This document shows, in pieces, positions 26,119 through 37,614 of a stretch of 64,000 nt of DNA. The notes beneath the pieces were generated by a model, which was not told the origin of the DNA, did no database searches, and saw only the letters and a list, made by a program, of their open reading frames with translations. The position numbers were made by a program, and so were the translations under genes. Position 1 is the stretch's first letter. Every line of letters begins with the position of its first letter. The stretch covers positions 1 to 64,000 of the forward strand of contig CAVRLX010000009.1 of NCBI GenBank assembly GCA_963721725.1. The letters are read 5' to 3'. Origin of the DNA: RI-153 sp963721725. GTDB lineage: Bacteria > Chloroflexota > Anaerolineae > Caldilineales > Caldilineaceae.

Positions 26119-26649
26119 ATGATACGTTACTTTCATCCCCGATTGAAGACGATAAATGCGCTCGTGATGGGTCTCTTTGCGCTGGGGCTGCTGATGCTCT
26201 TGTCTCCTTCCCCTCTCTTTGCCCAGGATGACCCGCCCGATGTGGAGACCAGCCCTGTCACAATGGACCAAATTAATGTCGTGGCCCAGGAGATCTGGTG
26301 TCCGCTTTGTAGCGGCGTGCGCCTTGATTCCTGTAAATTAGAGGCATGTACCCAGATGAAAGAGGTTATTGCGATTAAACTGGCTGAGGGCGAGGATGTC
26401 GATTCGATCAAAGCTTATTTTCTGGAGCAATACGGCCCACAAATTTTAGGCGAGCCGCCGCTTGAAGGGTTTAACTGGTTGGCGTGGATCTTGCCACCTT
26501 TGGCATTGGTGCTGGGGGGCATCTTTGTGTGGATGCGTTCGCGCCACATGATCCGCCCTGCGCAGGCAACCGGCAGCGTCGCGGAAGCTATACCCGCACA
26601 CGATGACTATCACCAACGCCTGGACGAGGAGTTGAAGCGTTATGGCTGA
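26119..26649 (+). CDS. ccmH: Cytochrome c maturation protein CcmH
   Basis: 176 residues. Signal/anchor segment (ALVMGLFALGLLMLL), then the redox motif in EIWCPLCSGVRLDSCKL; the family norm is RCxxC with C-x2-C, here WCPLC. The middle matches CcmH/CycL/NrfF (IKAYFLEQYGPQIL), and a second membrane helix (WLAWILPPLALVLGGIFVW) follows. CcmH reduces apocytochrome c cysteines so that haem can be attached outside the membrane. The ATG at 26119 has AGAGGAG upstream. The stop overlaps ccmG by 8 bp. Confidence 0.9.
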   Translation: MIRYFHPRLKTINALVMGLFALGLLMLLSPSPLFAQDDPPDVETSPVTMDQINVVAQEIWCPLCSGVRLDSCKLEACTQMKEVIAIKLAEGEDVDSIKAYFLEQYGPQILGEPPLEGFNWLAWILPPLALVLGGIFVWMRSRHMIRPAQATGSVAEAIPAHDDYHQRLDEELKRYG

Positions 26650-27214
26650 GTTAAGCAAAGTAGATCTGGGTGAGCACCCTGCAGAGCCTAGCAAGGCCCT
26701 TCTCTTTTGGCGCGTGGTCTTTGTGATCCTGCCCTTGCTCTTCGTCGCCACTCTGGCGTGGCGTCTGTGGGACACCAACGTTGCCGAACAGCGCGCCGAT
26801 GGTCTGGCCCCGTTGCTAGAATTCACCACATTTGAGGGGGAAACCATCCGTTTGGACGATCTGCGTGGGCAAGGCGTGGTGGTCAACTTCTGGGCTAGTT
26901 GGTGCGGCCCCTGCCGCGAGGAAGCCGTTCTGTTGGAACAGACATGGCGTCGCGAAAAAGACAACGGCATTGTCTTCTTGGGGTTGGGTTACCTGGACCA
27001 AGAACCGGCGGCGCTCAAATATTTGGCCGAATATGAGATTTCGTATCCCAATGGCCCGGATCTGCGTAGCCAGGTGGCACGCCGGTATGGCGTCAAGGGT
27101 GTGCCAGAGACTTTTTTCATTGCGCCCGATGGTACGATTGCCAAGGTAATAATCGCCCCGATCATCAGTCAGGCCCAGATGGACCAGTGGATCGATCAGA
27201 TTCGACCCAAGTAG
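26642..27214 (+). CDS. ccmG: Thioredoxin-like CcmG/ResA/TlpA protein
   Basis: 190 residues. One N-terminal membrane anchor (LLFWRVVFVILPLLFVATLA), then a thioredoxin fold outside the membrane with active site NFWASWCGPCREEA and cis-proline region GVKGVPETFFIAPDG. It passes reducing power to CcmH and apocytochrome c. Overlaps the ccmH gene, so both are made together. Confidence 0.92.
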   Translation: MAELSKVDLGEHPAEPSKALLFWRVVFVILPLLFVATLAWRLWDTNVAEQRADGLAPLLEFTTFEGETIRLDDLRGQGVVVNFWASWCGPCREEAVLLEQTWRREKDNGIVFLGLGYLDQEPAALKYLAEYEISYPNGPDLRSQVARRYGVKGVPETFFIAPDGTIAKVIIAPIISQAQMDQWIDQIRPK

Positions 27215-27261
27215 CTGGGCAGGACTTAAGGGTAGGCATAGGGAGAGATTAGCGTTGGGAT

Positions 27262-27354
27262 TGTGATTATACAGGTGCGACGCACACGCCAGGAGTAGGT
27301 TGGTTGCCAAAGAGTATGTGGCGAGTGCGTCGCACCCTAGATCTGCATAGATAC
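27262..27354 (+). repeat. Family-1 palindromic repeat, copy D
   Basis: ATACAGGTGCGACGCACACG to GCGTCGCACCCTAGATCTGC, then ATAGATAC. One arm base differs (CACACGCC for CACTCGCC). Lies between ccmG and ccmF and could end or attenuate transcription between them. Confidence 0.88.
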
Positions 27355-27442
27355 TTGTGATTTTTAACGGGCGGCGCTCCCTATGCCCTCTCCATCAAGA
27401 ACAACCTGCACTCTTGCAGAAAGCATACAGAGGTTACCTGCA

Positions 27443-29445
<2,003 letters not shown>

Positions 29446-29476
29446 CGGATGTTTGTCGCCGATTTATCGTAGGAAG

Positions 29477-29518
29477 GTAACTGTTCAGGTGCGTCGCACT
29501 CTGGACCTGTATAGATAC
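29477..29518 (+). repeat. Family-1 repeat, internally deleted copy E
   Basis: GTAACTGTTCAGGTGCG joins directly to TCGCACTCTGGACCTGTATA and GATAC, leaving 42 bp. Both outer ends are kept and the arms and loop are lost, as expected of replication slippage across a hairpin. Confidence 0.8.
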
Positions 29519-29534
29519 GTAGAAAGTGTTAGAG

Positions 29535-30044
29535 ATGCTTTGGTTAACCATATCACTTGCGTTCCTGCTCTCGCTGGCGGCGTTGTTCTATGTGGTTTCG
29601 CCCTTGCTTCGCGCGCAGGGAGAGCGCTGGATTGATGAAGAGAACGATCATCTGGTCGAGTTGCTCGGTCGTAAAGATGACATCTTGGTGGCGATTAAAG
29701 AGCTAGAATTTGACCACCACATGGGTAAGATCAGCGCGGAAGATTATCAACGTTTTGATCAGCGATTGCGCCGCCAGGCGATTGGCTACATGCAGCAGAT
29801 CGAAAAACTGGCTCCGCACACCGCCAGCGTGGATGATGCGTTGGAAGCAGAGATCGCCCGATATCGGCGCATGATTCCCAGTAAGCCCAATGACAACTTG
29901 GCTGTTCCGGCTATGCCAGTGGCAGACGGCGTGGCGTCTTCACAGCACTTCTGCACACAGTGCGGTCGTCCCCTTATCCCTGGCAATAAGTTTTGTGGTC
30001 ACTGTGGTGCGCCTGTAGCGCTCCCGGAGACCTCGGCTGGGTAG
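29535..30044 (+). CDS. Membrane-anchored zinc-ribbon protein, CcmI-like position
   Basis: 169 residues. N-terminal membrane helix (LWLTISLAFLLSLAALFYVV), then a helical stretch (DDILVAIKELEFDHHMGKIS, DYQRFDQRLRRQA) like that in CcmI/CycH N-termini and related proteins, a linker, and a C-terminal zinc ribbon FCTQCGRPLIPGNKFCGHCG. Position after ccmF suggests a part in cytochrome c assembly, perhaps holding apocytochrome; this is inference. The ATG at 29535 is chosen over a TTG at 29526. Confidence 0.75.
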   Translation: MLWLTISLAFLLSLAALFYVVSPLLRAQGERWIDEENDHLVELLGRKDDILVAIKELEFDHHMGKISAEDYQRFDQRLRRQAIGYMQQIEKLAPHTASVDDALEAEIARYRRMIPSKPNDNLAVPAMPVADGVASSQHFCTQCGRPLIPGNKFCGHCGAPVALPETSAG

Positions 30045-30074
30045 CGCTGTTTGCGGATAAAAAAATTGAAGCAC

Positions 30075-30103
30075 AAAAAATGCCCCACATCTGGGGCATT
30101 TTT
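30075..30103. terminator. Bidirectional rho-independent terminator
   Basis: AAAAAATGCCCCACATCTGG with GGGGCATTTTT: an 8-bp GC-rich stem with A run before and T run after, so it can end transcription from both the zinc-ribbon gene and the convergent Kelch gene. Confidence 0.9.
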
Positions 30104-30122
30104 GTTGTAGATAGTTGGCATG

Positions 30123-30216
30123 AGCTAACTGTTCAGGTGCGATGCACTCGCCAGGACAAGATCCGGCTAGAAATTCTGTGTGGCGAGTGCGTCGCACCCT
30201 GGACCTGGATAGATAC
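30123..30216 (+). repeat. Family-1 palindromic repeat, copy F
   Basis: AACTGTTCAGGTGCGATGCA to GCGTCGCACCCTGGACCTGG, then ATAGATAC; loop about 30 bp. It follows the bidirectional terminator at the convergent gene ends. Confidence 0.88.
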
Positions 30217-30285
30217 AGCGTGAGAATCTTTCTATTGGAAAAAAGGGTCATTCTCTCGAAGATCCACTCCCCACTCTTAGCTTTT

Positions 30286-31776
30286 CTATGGCGTTTGTTC
30301 GTTGCGGGTGGAGGGCAGAAACGAGCGGAATGAACTCTGGTATTGTAAAAAGGTGTTGAGATAGCCGCCCGACCATCCACCCACAAAATAGAGATAGTCG
30401 CCCTGGTTGGACGCTGCCGCCAAATTGCGCCATTCTCCACCCACCGGCGCAGGGATATGACTCCACAAGCCCGTGGCCGGATCAAAGCGCTCCAGCGTCT
30501 CCACCGACGCCGTCCACCCGCCACCCACGGCAAAGATGGCAAACCCATCATACACAAGCTGAATGCCGCCACGCGGCTGCGTCAACGGCGGCAAAAGCTC
30601 CCAACTTTCCGCACCCAGCGTATAGCGTTGGAAACGGTCGGTTTCATGTTGCCCATTGTACCCACCGGCCAGATAGATTGTCTCTTCCATCACGGCCGCG
30701 CCGCCAAACGCATAGGGCGAGGGCAGCGGCGTGCTGCTTTCCCAATTGGCCGCCACCACAGGCGTTGTGGCTGGCAACGGGAGCCGCCATACCTCGGCGC
30801 GCATGGCCTCTCCATCCCATCCACCCAGCAAATAGAGCGCGTCGATCCAACGCCACCAACGAGGCCCCTGCCACGCCTAGGGGTAAATTACCCAAGGTTT
30901 CCATTCATTAGCGCCAATGTCATAGCGCAGCAGCGTCTGGCTTAGTGAAAGCGCTTCGCCATCGCTCTCACCAGTTGTGGTTCCGCCCGCCACATAAATC
31001 GCATCTTCCCAGACAGCAGCGGCATGGTTGGAGAGGGCAAAAGGCAGTAATGCCACAGGCTGCCATTCATTTACGGCCAGATTGTACGCAGTCACCGCCG
31101 TGAGGATCTGCCCGCCTACGCCCTCCCCACCAATCGCAAAAAGCCGGCCATCGTGGGTCGAAACCAGCGGAAAGCGGCTGCGCGCCACAGGCAGCGGCGT
31201 GCGTAGTTCCCAGCGCGGCAACACCTCAATGTCTGGCTGGCTCAGGATGACGGTTGTGGCATCGGTAAGGAGGCTTCTGCCTGCTGTAATTTGTTGGCGC
31301 AAAAAGGGCGGCAGCAACAACAACCCCACACTTAGCACCATAGCCGCCAGCAAAAAGATCGGCTGCCACCCAAAGGGGCGTCCTACTAGATTGCCCAGCG
31401 GCAACGGTTCGGGCACGGTTATTTCTGTTAGAGAGGGTGCTTCTAGCCCAGGCAACACTACCCAGCCATTTTGCAAAAGCAGGGTAGAGGCTTCGGTGCG
31501 GCTGCCGACACCCAGCTTTTCGTAGATGTTGCGCAGGTGGACTTTAACGGTGTGGGGGCTGATGATCAACTGATCGGCAATTTCGTTGTTGGTGGCTCCT
31601 GTAACTAACAACTTAGCCACATCCATTTCGCGCTCGCTCAGTGGTGTCTCTGCGCGCGCATGGCCGTTGATGGCCGCTGAGGCAATCTTGCTGTCTACAC
31701 TTTGGATCGGTTCTTTTTGAATGATTTCGTTGCTCACGCTTTCATTATTCCATAAAATGGCACGGGCTTCAAACAA
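30286..31776 (-). CDS. LuxR-type regulator with one TM helix and Kelch propeller (two frame breaks)
   Basis: About 496 residues after repairing breaks near 30898 and 30845. Residues about 45-105: LuxR-type HTH (LSEREMDVAKLLVTGATNNE, then IADQLIISPHTVKVHLRNIY). Residues about 135-155: a membrane helix (PIFLLAAMVLSVGLLLLPPF). The rest is a Kelch-like beta-propeller with blades ending in GRLFAIGGEG, AIYVAGGTTTG, LYLLGGWDGE, TIYLAGGYNG, AIFAVGGGWT and YLYFVGGWSGG. The layout predicts a DNA-binding head inside the cell and a sensing propeller outside, a one-component membrane regulator. The start is uncertain: TTG at 31776 or GTG at 31737. Confidence 0.8.
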
Positions 31777-31808
31777 AGTCGCTTTCTGGCTCTGCCAGGG
31801 ACTGACGA

Positions 31809-32693
31809 TTAGGTGGGGGCAAGAATTCGGCTAAGTTTGGCCCATTCGGCCAGAGAGAGTGTTTCCGCACGGCGGCGCGGATCGATCTCGGCTGTTTCCA
31901 AGCAGGTGGCAATCATCTCTTTGGGGGTGCCCAGCCCGCTGCTGAGGCTGTTGAGCAACTGTTTACGTTTCTGGCCGAAACCAGCCCGCACAACCTCAAA
32001 AAAGTGAACGGGATCGACATCAGCCACGGCGGGCTGCGGGCGCACATCCAAGCGTAGCACGGCGCTATCGACTTTGGGGCGCGGATAAAAGGCCCCGGCG
32101 GGCACTTTGTTGACGATCTTCGGCTCGGCATAGAACTGCACGCCCACCGCCAACAGCGACATATCTCCCGGCTTTGCCACAATGCGTTGCGCCACCTCGC
32201 GCTGCACCATCACCACGGCCAACACCGGCGGCTGTGTTGCTTCAAGCAGATGGCGCAACACGGCGCTGGTGATGTAGTAGGGCAGGTTGGCGACGACTTT
32301 ATACGAGGGGCGAATTGCGAATTGCGAATTGTGAACTGTGGCGGTTTGCGATCCGTCGTCTGTCGCCTGCGCAATCAGTTCTGCCGGATTCACCTTTAAA
32401 ATATCGGCATGGACAAACGAGACATGCGGCTGGTCGGCAAAGCGCGCTTGCAAAATGGGGATGAGGCGATCATCGAGTTCCACGGCGATGACACGCCCGG
32501 CCCGCTCGGCTAGGTGACGCGTGAGCACACCGAGACCTGGTCCCACTTCCAGCACGGTATCGTCGGGAGTGAGATCGGCGGCATCGGCAATGCGCGCCAA
32601 GTGGGTTTCGTCTACGAGAAAGTTCTGGCCCAGCGATTTCTTGGGGTCCAGATCATAGCGGCGGATCAGTTCGAAAACAGAAGGCGGGGTCAT
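31809..32693 (-). CDS. rsmA: 16S rRNA dimethyladenosine transferase RsmA/KsgA
   Basis: 294 residues. KKSLGQNFLVDE, the SAM-binding VLEVGPGLGVLTRHLAERA and the catalytic KVVANLPYYITSAVL are all present, with the C-terminal domain (GFGQKRKQLLNSL). The enzyme dimethylates two adenines near the 3' end of 16S rRNA during 30S assembly. Between strands, residues about 108-128 (ATDDGSQTATVHNSQFAIRP) form an extra loop just before the NLPY motif; its DNA is a 7-bp word tandem (see 32309-32340), so a repeat has grown in frame inside the gene. Confidence 0.93.
   Translation of the reverse strand: MTPPSVFELIRRYDLDPKKSLGQNFLVDETHLARIADAADLTPDDTVLEVGPGLGVLTRHLAERAGRVIAVELDDRLIPILQARFADQPHVSFVHADILKVNPAELIAQATDDGSQTATVHNSQFAIRPSYKVVANLPYYITSAVLRHLLEATQPPVLAVVMVQREVAQRIVAKPGDMSLLAVGVQFYAEPKIVNKVPAGAFYPRPKVDSAVLRLDVRPQPAVADVDPVHFFEVVRAGFGQKRKQLLNSLSSGLGTPKEMIATCLETAEIDPRRRAETLSLAEWAKLSRILAPT
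32309..32340. repeat. 7-bp word tandem inside rsmA
   Basis: GCGAATT repeated three times with a diverged GTGAACT after it. It encodes the HNSQFAIR part of the extra loop in RsmA. Confidence 0.8.
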
Positions 32694-32828
32694 CTCTCCC
32701 TGGCCTGATCAGGCGTTGTGGCCGTGGCATCGAGGACGCGCTTCATACCCTCTCCTTTTGCGCTGGCACATTGTCCATTGTCACCAGCGCGCCTGTCTCA
32801 AATGCGCGCATGGTTTCGGCAACGGAGC

Positions 32829-34626
32829 CTATTCGTCCCCCAGCCGCAGCACTGACATAAAGGCCTCTTGCGGAATCTCCACCGCGCCGACCATCTTCAT
32901 GCGCTTTTTGCCCTCTTTTTGCTTTTCCAGCAATTTGCTCTTGCGGGTAATGTCACCGCCATAGCATTTGGCAAGTACATCTTTGCGCATAGCCTGCACA
33001 TTGGCGCGGCTGATCACCTTATTGCCCACGGCGGCCTGAATCGGCACGGTGAACATCTGGCGCGGGATGATCTCTTTCATCTTGGTCACCAGGCGTTGGC
33101 CTTTGATGAGGCATCGTCGCGATGGACGATGACGCTCAGCGCGTCCACCGGCTGTTCGTTGACCAAAATGTCGAGTTTGACCATGTCGGACGGCGCGATA
33201 TTCGTCGAGCGTGTAGTCCATGCTGGCATAGCCACTTGTGCGCGCTTTGAGATCGTTGTAGAAATCGACAATGATCTCCGAAAGCGGGATGTAATACGAA
33301 ATCTCCACCCGTTTGGTGTCCAGCCAGGTCTGATTGCGCAGCTCGCCGCGCCGCTTGGTCACCAGATCCATCACCGTGCCGATATATTCGGACGGCGTAA
33401 AAATGCGCAGATTCGCACCACGGTTCTTCCACATGCTCAATCAGCGTGGGGTCGGGCAGATCTGCCGGGCTGTCGATGGTAATCATCTCGCCATCGGTTT
33501 TGAGGATGCGATAGGCCACCGAAGGCGCTGTGAAGATGATGTCCATATCATATTCACGCTCCAGCCGTTCCTGCACAATCTCCATATGAAAGAGACCCAG
33601 GAAGCCCAGGCGAAAACCAAAACCCAGCGCCTGGCTGGTTTCGGGTTCATAGGTCAGGGCGGCATCGTTGAGTTGCAGCTTTTCCAACGCATCGCGCAGA
33701 TCGGGATAGTCGTCGGGGCTGGAGGGGTAGAGACCGGCAAAGACCATCGGCTTCATGGGTTCGTAGCCGGGCAGCAGCGTGGCGGCGGGTCTGGCGGCCA
33801 GCGTGATCGTGTCGCCTACGTCTAGATCTTGGACGGTTTTGAGACCGGTGGCAATATAGCCCACCTCACCGGCATGAAGATTGCCCGTCAGCATCGTGGG
33901 CGAAAGCACGCCGATTTCAATCGGCTCCATTTTGATATTGCTGGTCATGGCGAGAAGTTCGGCGTTGCCGTCGAGCTTGCCATCGACCACACGCACATAG
34001 GCGATCACGCCTTTGTAGGTGTCATAGTGACAGTCGAAGACCAGCGCTTGCAGCGGCGCGGCCAGATCGCCCTGGGGCGATGGCACTTGCGCCACCACCT
34101 GCGCCAGCACTTCTTCCACGTTGATGCCAGCTTTGGCGCTAATGCGCGGAATATCTTCAGCGGCGAAGCCGAGCAGATTCTCGATCTCCTCGGCCACCTC
34201 GTCGGGGCGGGCGGCGGGCAGATCGATCTTGTTGATCACAGGCACAATCGTCAGATCCTGCTCCATAGCCGCGAAGAGATGGGCCATGGTCTGCGCCTGA
34301 ATGCCCTGGGAGGCATCCACCACCAACACCGCGCCTTCGCAGGCTTGCAGCGCCCGCTTCACTTCATAGCTAAAATCGACATGGCCGGGCGTGTCGATCA
34401 GGTTGATCTCATACTCTTCCCCCTGATGCTTGTAGATCATACGCACAGCACTGGCTTTGATGGTGACGCCCTTTTCGCGCTCCAGATCCATCGAGTCAAG
34501 CAACTGTTCCTTCATCTCGCGCTCAGTAACGGTCCCCGTAATCTGCAATAGACGGTCCGCCAGCGTGCTTTTGCCGTGGTCAATGTGGGCGATAATAGAA
34601 ATATTACGAATGTGATCTAAGTTCAT
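32829..34626 (-). CDS. lepA: Elongation factor 4 (LepA), three frame breaks
   Basis: About 598 residues when breaks near 33417, 33191 and 33108 are repaired. GTPase motifs: IAHIDHGKSTLADRLL (G1), DTPGHVDFSYEV (G3), NKIDLPAA (G4). Later blocks EPWANLRIFTPSEYIG, MDYTLDEY, DMVKLDILVNEQPVDALS and PRQMFTVPIQAAVG are the EF-4-specific C-terminal half, ending KMVGAVEIPQEAF. EF-4 back-translocates stalled ribosomes. All three breaks fall where the corrected frames give uninterrupted EF-4 sequence, so the gene itself is probably whole. It runs towards rsmA on the same strand. Confidence 0.92.
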
Positions 34627-34858
34627 AAAGGCTACTACTTCGACTCTCTTATCAGTTCAGGAGAAGACTCTCCACCTTTTAGCCACGTTGAAACAACCAA
34701 ATCTTCGCCCCTCATCCCCATGGACATAGGCTGGCTCGTCCATCACGAAATAAATGTATAGCCTCTTTCGCGATGAACAACTGTACTCATGTTTCTCCAC
34801 ATTATATCAGCATAGGCAAACGGATCATATCCCAGTCGTATACGCCAGACCAAGGATG

Positions 34859-35797
34859 CTATCGCTTACCCAACTTTTCGGCAAAATAAGCAATCGTCGG
34901 CGTCAACCCATCATCCAGACTTACCTTTGGCTCCCAGCCCAGGATGCGGCGCGCCTTGGTAATGTCCGGTTTGCGCTGCTGTGGATCGTCTTTGGGCAAC
35001 GGTTTGTGGATAATCCCGGCCTGATTCCCGATGATAGCGTTGATCCGTTCGGCAAATTGTAAGATCGTCATCTCTGCCGGGTTGCCAATGTTCGTCGGTT
35101 CGTTCTCGTTGCTCATCAACAGCCGATAGATGCCGTCAATCAAATCGCTGGCATAACAAAACGAGCGGGTCTGATTGCCCTCTCCATAGACGGTGAACGG
35201 TTCGCCGTCCAGCGCCTGTTTGATGAAGTTGGGGACAACACGGCCATCGTTCAGCCTCATGCGCGGGCCATAGGTGTTGAAAATGCGCACAATGCGTGTA
35301 TCGACCCCATGCGCGCGGTGATAGGCCATCGTCATAGCTTCGGCGAAACGCTTGGCCTCATCATAGACCCCGCGCGGGCCAATCGGATTGACATTGCCCC
35401 AGTAATCCTCTTTTTGCGGGTGGACCAGCGGATCGCCGTAGACTTCGCTGGTGCTGGCGAGCAAAAAGCGTGCACCCTTTGCCAATGCCAATCCCAGCGC
35501 ATTGTGCGTGCCCAAGCTGCCCACCTTGAGGGTCTGAATTGGCAACTCCAGATAATCCACAGGGCTGGCCGGGCTGGCAAAATGCAGAATGGCGTCCAAC
35601 TCACCCTGAAGATAAATGTAGTTAGTGACATTGTGCTTGATGAATTGGAAGCGCTGATGGCCTGCCAAGTGGGCGATATTGTCCGTGTCGCCAGTGATCA
35701 AATTGTCCATGGCAATCACAGTGTGACCTTCATGCAGTAGCCGCTCGCACAGATGACTTCCTAAAAAACCGGCCCCACCGGTGACCAAAACTCGCAT
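34859..35797 (-). CDS. UDP-glucuronate decarboxylase-type NAD-dependent epimerase
   Basis: 312 residues, extended short-chain dehydrogenase. NAD motif VTGGAGFLGSHLCERLL, catalytic Y and K in GVYDEAKRFAEAM, and the UXS-like blocks FASPASPVDYLELPIQTLKV, ASTSEVYGDPLVHPQ and RIFNTYGPRMRLNDGRVVPN (last motif as RIFNTYGPRM then LNDGRVVPN). Members turn UDP-glucuronate to UDP-xylose, a precursor of cell-surface sugars. Divergent from the Lgt-like gene with almost no gap. The 34627-34858 stretch downstream shows no gene. Confidence 0.88.
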   Translation of the reverse strand: MRVLVTGGAGFLGSHLCERLLHEGHTVIAMDNLITGDTDNIAHLAGHQRFQFIKHNVTNYIYLQGELDAILHFASPASPVDYLELPIQTLKVGSLGTHNALGLALAKGARFLLASTSEVYGDPLVHPQKEDYWGNVNPIGPRGVYDEAKRFAEAMTMAYHRAHGVDTRIVRIFNTYGPRMRLNDGRVVPNFIKQALDGEPFTVYGEGNQTRSFCYASDLIDGIYRLLMSNENEPTNIGNPAEMTILQFAERINAIIGNQAGIIHKPLPKDDPQQRKPDITKARRILGWEPKVSLDDGLTPTIAYFAEKLGKR

Positions 35798-35826
35798 GGA
35801 TGAACCCTTTCGTCTATGATAAATTC

Positions 35827-36558
35827 ATGTACCCATTTTTGCCGATTGGCCCTGTCAGCCTGCCCACCATTCCTGTCTCCGCCATTCTTGCCATCTGGCT
35901 GGGGCTAAGTGTCATGGCGCGGAGCGGCGCAAGGCAAAGCCTCCACCCAGATCAGACACTAACCGCTGGGTTTGTCGCCGTGGCTGCGGGGATCATTGTA
36001 GCCCGACTCTGGCACGTGATCCAATTTTGGGCTATCTATGGGGCAGAGCCGTTGCTGGCGATTAGTCCACGGCCAGGGGGCATGGCGCTGTGGCCGGGGA
36101 TAATCGCGGCTCTGATTATTGGGTACGCCTATCTATTGCGCGCCCGTCTCGACCCAGCCAAGATTGCAGCGGCAGCGGTAATCGGCGGATCGGTGGCCGA
36201 AGCGCTGTTACAGATTGGCGGATTTCTGGGCGGCAGTGTAGTGGGGATGGCAACGGATCTTCCCTGGGGGATGTTCTATTTTGGCGAGTTTGTCCATCCT
36301 GTGGGACTTTATCGGGCGGCGGGCGCATTGGTGCTGGCAGGTCTACTTTTTCTGCGTGGGCCGTTTGCGCGTCCGTGGCGGGTGGTATTGGTGGCGACGT
36401 TGGGCTATGCGCTGATTCGCCTTGTCGCCGACGCCTTTGTGGCCGATGCGGCGACGGTGGGAGCGTTTCGCGTCTCACAGGGGGTGGCGTTGGCGATGTC
36501 GTTGCTTTCGTCCTGGCTCTTGGCGAGAATGCCGCGTGTGGACAATCTCGTGTCCTGA
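35827..36558 (+). CDS. Lgt-like membrane protein (prolipoprotein diacylglyceryl transferase family)
   Basis: 243 residues from the ATG at 35827; an in-frame ATG at 35800 is also possible but lies 3 bp from the divergent start. About seven membrane segments. VARLWHVIQ, PRPGGMALWPGIIAAL and FGEFVHPVGLYRAAGALV line up with the Lgt pattern (GARLxxV, GGxxxxGG, HPTxLYE), but HPTxLYE is changed to HPVGLYR and the glycine box is weak. True Lgt adds diacylglycerol to lipoprotein cysteines. This copy may be a diverged paralogue or the working enzyme of this lineage. Confidence 0.6.
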   Translation: MYPFLPIGPVSLPTIPVSAILAIWLGLSVMARSGARQSLHPDQTLTAGFVAVAAGIIVARLWHVIQFWAIYGAEPLLAISPRPGGMALWPGIIAALIIGYAYLLRARLDPAKIAAAAVIGGSVAEALLQIGGFLGGSVVGMATDLPWGMFYFGEFVHPVGLYRAAGALVLAGLLFLRGPFARPWRVVLVATLGYALIRLVADAFVADAATVGAFRVSQGVALAMSLLSSWLLARMPRVDNLVS

Positions 36559-36695
36559 GTATCTACACGCGGACTTACGCTCATATGCGTAAGTCCTGGA
36601 AATGGTATTCTATCTGCGAAAGTCTCCCATCTGTGGGGATGATGGTGTAATATAAAAAGAACGAATATTGATGAATTTACACATTGGGGCCGAGC

Positions 36696-37418
36696 ATGAG
36701 TAGCCAACCAAAGAAAAGAATCGTAGTGGTGGACGACGAGACGCGCATGGTGCGCTTCGTCAAGATGAACCTGGATCTGGAAGGATACCAGACGCTGGAA
36801 GCCCACGATGGCTTTCAAGCGCTGGAGAAAGTGCGCGATTATCAGCCGGATCTGGTCTTGTTGGATGTGGAAATGCCTGGGCTAGATGGCTTTGAAACCT
36901 TGAAGCGGCTGCGCGAGATCAGCGAAGTGCCGGTGATTATGTTAACCGTGCGCTCGGACGAAGAAGATCGCATCAAAGGGTTGGACCTGGGCGCAGACGA
37001 TTATGTGACCAAGCCATTTAGCCCCCGCGAACTCTCTAGCCGCATCCGTGCCGTGTTGCGCCGTTTTGAACAAGCTAGTTCGCGCCCAGAGGATCAGATC
37101 GTCAAGATCGACGACCGCTTGCAGGTGGATCTACAACGGCGCGATGTAATTGTCAACGACGAACGCATGAGCCTGCGCCCCACCGAGTATCGTCTGCTTT
37201 ACCATCTGGTGGAAAATGCCGGCTGGGTGGTTCCCCACGAAGTGTTGTTGACCAAAGTCTGGGGCCATGAATATGTCAACGATAACCATCTGCTCCGGCT
37301 CTACATCACCTATTTGCGCAAGAAGATTGAGGCCGATCCATCTAACCCGCAATACATTTTTACCGAGCGTGGGCTGGGCTATCGCTTTATAGACTATAAA
37401 AAGATGAGCGGATCGTAG
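36696..37418 (+). CDS. OmpR/PhoB-family response regulator
   Basis: 240 residues. Receiver: acidic pair in VVVDDETRMVRFV, phospho-acceptor D in LVLLDVEMPGLDGFE, T in MLTVRSDEED and K in DDYVTKPFSPREL. Winged helix: LQVDLQRRDVIVNDERMSLR, LVENAGWVVPHEVLLTKVWG and RLYITYLRKKIEADPSNPQY, ending GLGYRF. A complete DNA-binding regulator without an adjacent kinase gene (orphan). The ATG at 36696 gives the usual short lead; the in-frame TTG at 36684 seems too far out. A TAATAT -10-like box lies at 36648. Confidence 0.92.
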   Translation: MSSQPKKRIVVVDDETRMVRFVKMNLDLEGYQTLEAHDGFQALEKVRDYQPDLVLLDVEMPGLDGFETLKRLREISEVPVIMLTVRSDEEDRIKGLDLGADDYVTKPFSPRELSSRIRAVLRRFEQASSRPEDQIVKIDDRLQVDLQRRDVIVNDERMSLRPTEYRLLYHLVENAGWVVPHEVLLTKVWGHEYVNDNHLLRLYITYLRKKIEADPSNPQYIFTERGLGYRFIDYKKMSGS

Positions 37419-37614
37419 ACTTTGTTGGCGTTTCCCTCTTGGCTTTTTGGATGAGTTCGCCGCCTTGTGCTATGATTAGCAGTCGGTATCGTTTGGATGC
37501 CGAACAAATTACACACGCCTTGGGACTGTGAAATGGGGTGCTGCACGGCTATGACCGTTGCAGAACATTTCCGGGAAGAACAGGGCGGTCGAAGCAACCC
37601 ATGAGGAGGTTACG

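Noticed and set aside
32829..33440. A second small gene downstream of lepA
   Set aside because: It is the C-terminal part of EF-4 in shifted frames; correcting three single-step breaks gives one protein.
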